Shown here: one piece after another, positions 58,453 through 64,000 of the stretch
How the letters are laid out: the number at the start of each line of letters is the position of its first letter
Numbering within the stretch: the stretch's first letter is position 1
Assembly (NCBI RefSeq): GCF_025150085.1
Contig: NZ_CP102280.1
Coordinates: forward strand, 1,251,001 to 1,315,000
Source of the DNA: Dorea longicatena
GTDB taxonomy: Bacteria; Bacillota; Clostridia; Lachnospirales; Lachnospiraceae
Direction: 5' to 3'
DNA: 64,000 nucleotides
Program-made: the position numbers and the translations under genes
Notes under the pieces: model-generated
Told to the model about the DNA's origin: nothing
The model's input: the letters and a program-made list of their open reading frames with translations, nothing else
Database searches by the model: none

Positions 58453-58537
58453 GCGGAAGTGTCGGAACTGGCAGACGAGCAAGACTAAGGATCTTGTAAG
58501 CATTGCGCTTGTGTGGGTTCAAGTCCCATCTTCCGCA
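58453..58537 (+). tRNA. tRNA-Leu (anticodon AAG), copy 2
   Basis: Identical base for base to copy 1 and 43 bases after it. The spacer holds a hairpin (ACCTTTCCT/AGGAAGGT) that may guide processing. Followed by a terminator, so the two copies form one transcript. Confidence 0.9.
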
Positions 58538-58550
58538 TTCATCATTAGAA

Positions 58551-58583
58551 AAGGACTTTCATTTATATGGAAGTTCTTTTTTT
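58551..58583 (+). terminator. Terminator after the tRNA pair
   Basis: AAGGACTTTCAT (58551-58562) pairs with ATGGAAGTTCTT (58567-58578) with two G-T pairs, loop TTAT, then a run of T to 58583. Confidence 0.85.
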
Positions 58584-58700
58584 GCTTCTATATTCATAAT
58601 ACCCCAATATATCATTATACACGAAAAAGTCAATAAAAAAAGAAAAAAATTAAAGGAAAGCAAAAAGTTTTGTCGAATAATAATAATGAGGAGATTCAAA

Positions 58701-60479
58701 ATGTATTATTCTGATGAGATTATTGAAGAAGTAAGATCAAGAAATGATATCGTAGATGTGATATCTACTTATGTAAAACTGCAGAAAAAAGGAAGCTCAT
58801 ATTTTGGCCTGTGCCCGTTTCATAATGAAAAGTCTCCTTCTTTTTCTGTCAGCAGACAGAAGCAGATGTATTATTGCTTTGGATGCGGGGCAGGAGGAAA
58901 TGTATTTACATTTCTGATGGAGTATGAGAATTATACATTTGTTGAAGCGTTGAAATATCTGGCAGACCGGGCAGGAGTGGAACTTCCGGAGGAAGAGTAT
59001 TCCAGAGAAGCAAAAGAACGTGCGGATACCAGAGCGATACTTCTGGAGATCAACAAAGCTGCAGCACAGTATTATTATATACAGCTTAAGAGCAGCCGGG
59101 GTGCGGTCGGACTGGAATATTTTAAAAAGCGTAAGCTTAGTGATGAGACCATTAAGGCGTTCGGTCTGGGTTATTCGAATAAGTACAGCGATGACCTGTA
59201 TCGGTATCTGAAGTCCAAAGGGTATAAAGATGATATGATTGCCAAGGCGGGATTGATCAGCATTGATGAAAAGAACGGGGTGTATGACAAGTTCTGGAAT
59301 CGTGTGATGTTTCCGATCATGGATGTCAACAGCCGGGTGATCGGATTCGGCGGCCGTGTTATGGGCGATGCAAAGCCAAAATACCTGAACTCCCCGGAGA
59401 CAATGATCTTTGATAAAAGCCGGAATCTGTATGGCCTGAACCGGGCAAGGCGTACCAAAAAGCCATATTTCCTTTTGTGTGAGGGCTATATGGACGTGAT
59501 ATCATTGCATCAGGCAGGATTTACCAATGCGGTTGCATCACTGGGTACAGCACTGACACCGGGACATGCTGCACTGATTCACAGGTATGTACAGGAAGTG
59601 TATCTGACTTATGACAGTGACGGGGCCGGTACAAGGGCGGCATTAAGAGCGATGCCAATCCTGAGAGATGCCGGAATCACAGCAAAGATCATAAGAATGG
59701 AACCGTATAAGGACCCGGATGAATTTATTAAGAATCTGGGCGCAGAAGCATTTGAAGAGCGAATTGCAAGTGCGAGAAATGTATTCATGTACAGTCTGGA
59801 AGTCCTGGAGAAAGACTATGATATGAATTCACCGGAAGGAAAGACGGAGTTCATGAAGGAGACGGCAAGAAGGCTTACACAGTTTGAAGAAGAAATTGAA
59901 CGTAATAATTACATAGAAGCAGTGGCAAAGGTCTATCATGTTGGATTTGAAGAGCTTCGAAAACTGGTCGGTAAGATGGCGGTACAGACAGGACTTGCAA
60001 AGCCTGCAGAAAGACCGAGGGAGATACAAAATAACAGGAAGAATAAAAAAGAAGACGGAATTTTAGTATCCCAGAAGGTGTTGCTTACATGGTTGATTGA
60101 AAGTGAAGAGATTTTTCACCAGATTGAAAAGTATATTACACCGGAAGATTTTTCGGAAGGACTTTTCAGAAAAGTGGCAGAACTTTTATATGAACAGTAT
60201 GAAAAACATGAAGCCAATCCGGCGCAGATTATGAATCATTTTACAGATGAAGAGGAACATCGGGAAGTGGCAGGACTGTTCCACACGAAGATCAAAGAAC
60301 TGACAACGGTGAAGGAGCAGGAAAAGGCACTGCAGGAGACAATTCTGAGAGTCAAGGAACACAGCATTGAAGAAGCAACAAAGAATCTGGATCCTACAGA
60401 TATTCAGGGATTGCAGCGCCTGATGAATGAAAAAAGAAAGATGCAGGATCTTCGGACACTGCATATTTCCATTAATTAA
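58701..60479 (+). CDS. dnaG: DNA primase
   Basis: 592 codons; ATG 58701 has TGAGGAGATTCAAA before it; a much longer open frame upstream covers the tRNA and is not coding. Makes RNA primers for lagging-strand synthesis with DnaB. N-terminal zinc ribbon: CPFHNEKSPSFSV with YYCFGCGAGGNVFTF. TOPRIM core: KPYFLLCEGYMDVISLHQAG, TALTPGHAALI, YDSDGAGTRAALRA, and RMEPYKDPDEFIKNLG. The C-terminal helicase-binding part (VSQKVLLTWLIESEEIF; KKVAELLYEQ-like helix) is present. It heads the dnaG-rpoD macromolecular synthesis unit. Confidence 0.96.
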   Translation: MYYSDEIIEEVRSRNDIVDVISTYVKLQKKGSSYFGLCPFHNEKSPSFSVSRQKQMYYCFGCGAGGNVFTFLMEYENYTFVEALKYLADRAGVELPEEEYSREAKERADTRAILLEINKAAAQYYYIQLKSSRGAVGLEYFKKRKLSDETIKAFGLGYSNKYSDDLYRYLKSKGYKDDMIAKAGLISIDEKNGVYDKFWNRVMFPIMDVNSRVIGFGGRVMGDAKPKYLNSPETMIFDKSRNLYGLNRARRTKKPYFLLCEGYMDVISLHQAGFTNAVASLGTALTPGHAALIHRYVQEVYLTYDSDGAGTRAALRAMPILRDAGITAKIIRMEPYKDPDEFIKNLGAEAFEERIASARNVFMYSLEVLEKDYDMNSPEGKTEFMKETARRLTQFEEEIERNNYIEAVAKVYHVGFEELRKLVGKMAVQTGLAKPAERPREIQNNRKNKKEDGILVSQKVLLTWLIESEEIFHQIEKYITPEDFSEGLFRKVAELLYEQYEKHEANPAQIMNHFTDEEEHREVAGLFHTKIKELTTVKEQEKALQETILRVKEHSIEEATKNLDPTDIQGLQRLMNEKRKMQDLRTLHISIN

Positions 60480-60518
60480 GGATAAAATATAAACAAGCAA
60501 TGAGAGGATGGACATTAC

Positions 60519-61628
60519 ATGGACGAAAATATTGTAAAATTCCAGGAAAAATTAAGAGAACTTGTATCACTTGGAAAAAAGAAAAAGGGAATCCTGGAGA
60601 TTCAGGAAATTAATGATTTCTTCTCTGATATGGAACTGGATTCAGATCAGATGGAGAAGGTATTTGATTACCTGGAAGCAAACAACGTTGATGTGCTCAG
60701 AATCAGTAATGACGATGATGATATTCCGGATGAAATCGTAATGTCAGACGAAGATGATATTGATGTAGAGAAGATTGATCTTTCGGTACCAGATGGAATC
60801 AGTATTGAAGATCCGGTACGTATGTATCTGAAGGAAATTGGAAAGGTGCCGCTTTTGTCGGCAGAAGAAGAAGTTGAACTGGCCAAAAGAATGGCAGATG
60901 GGGACGAGGAGGCAAAGAAGAGACTGGCAGAAGCAAACTTGCGTCTGGTAGTAAGTATTGCAAAACGATATGTTGGTCGTGGCATGCTGTTCCTTGACCT
61001 GATCCAGGAGGGAAATCTGGGACTGATTAAGGCAGTAGAAAAGTTTGATTATCATAAAGGATTTAAATTCAGTACTTATGCTACGTGGTGGATCAGACAG
61101 GCTATTACAAGAGCAATCGCAGATCAGGCAAGGACAATCCGTATTCCGGTTCATATGGTTGAGACAATTAATAAACTGATCCGCGTATCCAGACAGTTAC
61201 TGCAGGAACTTGGGCGTGAACCTACGCCGGAAGAGATTGCAGCTGAACTTGATATGCCGGTAGAAAGAGTAAGAGAAATCCTTAAGATTTCTCAGGAACC
61301 TGTTTCTCTGGAAACACCGATCGGTGAAGAAGAGGACAGTCATCTTGGAGATTTTATTCAGGATGATAATGTACCGGTACCGGCAGAAGCGGCAGCCCAG
61401 ACACTTCTGAAAGAACAGCTTGACGAGGTTCTGGATACTCTGACAGAAAGAGAACAGAAGGTATTGCGATTAAGATTCGGTATGAACGATGGACGTGCAC
61501 GCACACTGGAAGAAGTTGGAAAAGAATTTGACGTTACCCGTGAACGTATCCGTCAGATTGAGGCGAAAGCGCTCAGAAAGCTCCGTCATCCGAGCCGCAG
61601 CAGAAAATTAAGAGATTATTTAGATTAA
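60519..61628 (+). CDS. rpoD: Housekeeping RNA polymerase sigma factor SigA/RpoD
   Basis: 369 codons, ATG 60519 after GAGAGGATGGACATTAC. All sigma-70 regions are visible: 1.1-like acidic start ([17 protein letters not shown]), 1.2 [20 protein letters not shown], 2.1-2.4 [57 protein letters not shown], 3 [20 protein letters not shown], 4.2 [20 protein letters not shown]. It directs RNA polymerase to TTGACA/TATAAT promoters, which are what the other sites in this window show. It follows dnaG by 39 bases, the classic arrangement. Confidence 0.98.
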   Translation: MDENIVKFQEKLRELVSLGKKKKGILEIQEINDFFSDMELDSDQMEKVFDYLEANNVDVLRISNDDDDIPDEIVMSDEDDIDVEKIDLSVPDGISIEDPVRMYLKEIGKVPLLSAEEEVELAKRMADGDEEAKKRLAEANLRLVVSIAKRYVGRGMLFLDLIQEGNLGLIKAVEKFDYHKGFKFSTYATWWIRQAITRAIADQARTIRIPVHMVETINKLIRVSRQLLQELGREPTPEEIAAELDMPVERVREILKISQEPVSLETPIGEEEDSHLGDFIQDDNVPVPAEAAAQTLLKEQLDEVLDTLTEREQKVLRLRFGMNDGRARTLEEVGKEFDVTRERIRQIEAKALRKLRHPSRSRKLRDYLD

Positions 61629-61642
61629 GAAAAGAGGCGCCT

Positions 61643-62338
61643 ATGGAACTATCAAAGAGACTGCAGGCAGTTGCAGATCTGGTGACAGAGGGCGCTTCTG
61701 TTGCAGATATCGGTACAGATCATGGTTATATTCCTATTTATCTTATAGAACACAATATAGCCGGAAAGGTGATCGCACTCGATATTAACAGAGGCCCGTT
61801 GGAGAGAGCCAGAATGCATGTGGTCGGACATGGACTGAAAGGGAAAATAGAGACAAGACTTTCGGACGGACTTGAAAAAGTGCTTCCGGGAGAAGTGGAT
61901 ACAATGATCGCTGCAGGCATGGGTGGAGGACTGGTGATTAAAATTCTGACAGAAGGATATCCGGTAGTAGAAATTTTGGATACAATGATCCTGCAGCCGC
62001 AATCTGAGATTGGTAAGGTGAGAAGATTTTTAAATGAACATAATCTTCAGATTACCGAGGAAAATATGGTTGAGGAAGATGGAAAATTTTATCCAATGAT
62101 GAAAGTCATACACGGAAAAAAAGAAGAATATACAATATGTGAATATACATATGGCAAACGTCTGCTTTTGGAACAGCATCCTGTCCTGAAAAAATATCTG
62201 GACAGAGAGATGCAGATTAAAGAGAGTGTATTTCAACAACTTTTTAAACATCAGAACAGTGCAAGTGCTGCCGAGAGAATGGAAGAACTGAAACAGGAAA
62301 TCATACTGACACAAGAGGCTTTAAAGTATTACGAGTAG
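61643..62338 (+). CDS. trmK: tRNA (adenine-22-N1)-methyltransferase TrmK
   Basis: 231 codons, ATG 61643 after AAAAGAGGCGCCT. The start LSKRLQAVADLVTEGASVAD leads into the SAM-binding motif IGTDHGYIPIYLI; VIALDINRGPLERARMHV, RLSDGLEKVLPGEVDTMI and AGMGGGLVIKIL match the TrmK family, which methylates N1 of A22 in the D loop of some tRNAs. The C-terminal helical part (SVFQQLFKHQNSASAAERM) is a coiled coil. Genes in the order rpoD-trmK-Nif3 are conserved in Bacillota, so it is probably co-transcribed with rpoD 14 bases upstream. Confidence 0.93.
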   Translation: MELSKRLQAVADLVTEGASVADIGTDHGYIPIYLIEHNIAGKVIALDINRGPLERARMHVVGHGLKGKIETRLSDGLEKVLPGEVDTMIAAGMGGGLVIKILTEGYPVVEILDTMILQPQSEIGKVRRFLNEHNLQITEENMVEEDGKFYPMMKVIHGKKEEYTICEYTYGKRLLLEQHPVLKKYLDREMQIKESVFQQLFKHQNSASAAERMEELKQEIILTQEALKYYE

Positions 62339-62357
62339 AAGAAAGGGAGTATGTAAG

Positions 62358-63152
62358 ATGTTGTGTAAAGATGTAATGTATGAGATTGAGAAAGAATATC
62401 CGCTTAATTATGCGCTGTCGTGGGACAATGTAGGACTTCTGGTGGGAAGAGATGATAAGGAAGTAAAAAGGATTTATATTGCATTAGATGCCACAGATGA
62501 AGTAATAGATGAAGCTGTCAGGACAGGAGCAGATATGTTGATTACACATCATCCGATGATATTTTCACCGATTAAGAGAATCCATAATCTGGATTTTGTC
62601 GGAGAACGTATCTTAAAACTGATACAGAACGATATTTCTTATTATGCTATGCATACGAATTATGATGTACTGGGAATGGCAGACCTTTCCGGGGATAAGA
62701 TGAATATGAAGAATGCAGAAATTCTGGAAGTAACTGCAGAAGGGGATATTGGGAAAGAAGATGAACCCGAAGGGATCGGAAGAGTATCTGATCTTGAGAC
62801 ACCGATGACTCTCAGAGAATGCTGTGAAGATGTGAAGTCTGCATTTCATCTGGGGGCAGTAAAGGTATTCGGTAATCTGGAAGAAAAAGTAAAAAGAATA
62901 GCAATCTGTCCGGGTTCCGGTAAAAGTGTGATTCAGGCGGCACTGGATAAGAATGCGGATGTTCTGATCACAGGAGATATCGGACATCATGAAGGAATTG
63001 ATGCGGTAGCCCAGGGACTGGCAATCATCGATGGCGGACATTATGGGATTGAACATATCTTTATTGAAGATATGAGACAGTATCTTGAAAAACATCTCAG
63101 TGAGGTTGAGATTGTTGCGGCACCGATCAGTCATCCGTTCCTGATCGTCTGA
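62358..63152 (+). CDS. Nif3-like dinuclear metal centre protein (DUF34)
   Basis: 264 codons, ATG 62358 after AAAGGGAGTATGTAAG. Metal-ligand blocks of the Nif3/YqfO family are present: LSWDNVGLLVGRDDKEV, DMLITHHPMIFSPIKRI, ISYYAMHTNYDVLGMAD, LITGDIGHHEGIDAVAQ and IIDGGHYGIEHIFIEDM. It lacks the additional ~100-residue PII-like insert of Bacillus YqfO, giving the short form. Family members form hexameric toroids; the often used name GTP cyclohydrolase type 2 is not backed by firm biochemistry. Next to trmK as in most Bacillota. Confidence 0.93.
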   Translation: MLCKDVMYEIEKEYPLNYALSWDNVGLLVGRDDKEVKRIYIALDATDEVIDEAVRTGADMLITHHPMIFSPIKRIHNLDFVGERILKLIQNDISYYAMHTNYDVLGMADLSGDKMNMKNAEILEVTAEGDIGKEDEPEGIGRVSDLETPMTLRECCEDVKSAFHLGAVKVFGNLEEKVKRIAICPGSGKSVIQAALDKNADVLITGDIGHHEGIDAVAQGLAIIDGGHYGIEHIFIEDMRQYLEKHLSEVEIVAAPISHPFLIV

Positions 63153-63191
63153 TTCCATACATAACCCGGAGAGAAGAAATGAGGTGCAGGT

Positions 63192-64000
63192 ATGAATGAA
63201 GTTTTTTATACAGTTCAGGTAGGGGACTGTGACAGAAAGTTTCGGGAAGGAACAACATATCTGGATATTGCAAAAGAATATCAGCATGAATATGAGCACG
63301 ATATAGTATTAGTATTTGTTGATGGAAGGTTACAGGAATTATTTAAAACATTAAAAAAAGACTGTAAACTTGAGTTTGTGACGACTGCAGATTCGCTTGG
63401 ATATAAAGCGTATCGCAGAAGTATGAGCCTGATGCTCGTAAAAGCGGTATATGATGTGGCAGAACATAAGAATATCGATAAAGTCCGTATTCATTATTCT
63501 GTAAGTAAAGGGTATTATTGTACGATAGAAGGCAATATAGAACTCACACAAGAGTTTCTGGATAAGGTAGAGAGACGGATGAGGACAATGGTAGAAAAGA
63601 ATCTGCCGATTCAGAAAAAAAGTGTGCATACAGACGATGCGATTGCAATGTTTGGAGAGCATGGGATGCATGACAAAGAACGATTGTTTCATTATCGAAG
63701 GGTATCACGTGTGAATATTTACAGTATGAATGAATTTGAAGATTATTATTATGGATATATGGTTCCGAGTGCCGGATATTTAAAATATTTCAAATTATAT
63801 TTGTATGATGAAGGGTTTGTAATTCAGATGCCGACCCAGGGTGAGCCGGAAAAAGTACCTCCGTTTGAACCACAGAACCAGCTGTTTCATGTGTTACAGG
63901 AATCAACGAAATGGGGAGATGCTCAGGGAATAGAAACGGTAGGTGATTTGAACGATAAAATTACCAGAAGTGATGTGAATGAACTGGTACTGGTACAGGA
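63192..64000 (+). CDS. TGS-domain nucleoside (uridine) kinase, N-terminal part
   Basis: Open from ATG 63192 (GAGGTGCAGG before it) to the end of the window, 269 codons seen. The first ~60 residues (MNEVFYTVQVGDCDRKFREG, TTYLDIAKEYQHEYEHDI, VLVFVDGRLQELFKTL) form a TGS domain; the next ~150 (TADSLGYKAYRRSMSLMLVK, VRIHYSVSKGYYCTIEGN, FGEHGMHDKERLFHYRR) match the threonyl-tRNA-synthetase editing-like SAD domain, and YYYGYMVPSAGYLKYFKLY follows it. In Clostridia this arrangement precedes a uridine-kinase P-loop domain, which would lie beyond the window. So the call depends on remembered architecture. Confidence 0.75.
   Translation, partial: MNEVFYTVQVGDCDRKFREGTTYLDIAKEYQHEYEHDIVLVFVDGRLQELFKTLKKDCKLEFVTTADSLGYKAYRRSMSLMLVKAVYDVAEHKNIDKVRIHYSVSKGYYCTIEGNIELTQEFLDKVERRMRTMVEKNLPIQKKSVHTDDAIAMFGEHGMHDKERLFHYRRVSRVNIYSMNEFEDYYYGYMVPSAGYLKYFKLYLYDEGFVIQMPTQGEPEKVPPFEPQNQLFHVLQESTKWGDAQGIETVGDLNDKITRSDVNELVLVQ

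Noticed and set aside
58445..58700. Long in-frame upstream extension of dnaG across the second tRNA
   Set aside because: It runs through the tRNA and its terminator; ATG 58701 has a proper ribosome site and gives the normal DnaG start.

Overview
The window looks like a Lachnospiraceae (Bacillota, Clostridia) gut anaerobe carrying a siphovirus-type prophage. The host call rests on the gene set (the large protein / HSP70-like protein / TPR trio known as DUF5717-DUF5716 in this family, a fused threonine/serine exporter, DUF1292, DUF5662, a TGS-containing nucleoside kinase), on consensus TTGACA/TATAAT promoters, strong AGGAGG ribosome sites and moderate-to-low G+C. No species is claimed.

1-22.8 kb: right-hand structural and lysis half of a prophage, all on the + strand. 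Order: terminase (cut by the window edge), portal, a MuF-type minor head protein with a toxin-like C-terminus and a candidate immunity gene, a Prp-type cysteine protease, scaffold, HK97-type capsid, head-tail connectors, tail tube, two tail chaperones, a small zinc ribbon, tape measure, Dit, Gp37-like tail protein, receptor-binding and tail-fibre genes, an SGNH esterase, a membrane moron gene, holin, a DUF2829 (Tad2-like) protein with a RyR-like insert, and an amidase endolysin. Three points stand out. The minor head gene is split by a 1.29-kb insertion with its own promoter, a ribbon-helix-helix gene, a small gene, an HNH-AP2 endonuclease and a terminator. The phage brings its own Prp protease, and both scaffold and capsid begin with a Prp-like cleavage motif. 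The adsorption genes look like a swapped cassette flanked by a duplicated gene end.

22.8-23.7 kb: the prophage right end abuts a minus-strand host gene whose C-terminus is missing, so the phage probably integrated inside that gene. Integrase, repressor and left att site are outside the window.

23.8-64 kb: host chromosome. A transglutaminase-like secreted protein; carAB behind a leader with two terminator-like hairpins; a SleB-type cell-wall hydrolase; a Bce-type module (response regulator, intramembrane-sensing kinase, ABC ATPase, FtsX-like permease) with an inverted-repeat operator before the transporter; a cupin; a HisC/CobD-like aminotransferase; the DUF5717-DUF5716-TPR operon; a polar amino-acid ABC transporter; purF and purB; a membrane-anchored repeat protein; a GNAT-ThrE fusion with its partner subunit; gltX; a UvrD-type helicase convergent with DUF1292; an orphan sugar-binding lipoprotein; a GH13 protein that has lost catalytic residues; DUF5662; two identical tRNA-Leu(AAG) genes; and the dnaG-rpoD-trmK-Nif3 cluster followed by a nucleoside kinase cut by the window end.

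All calls come from reading the sequence and recalling family motifs; no database search was possible.
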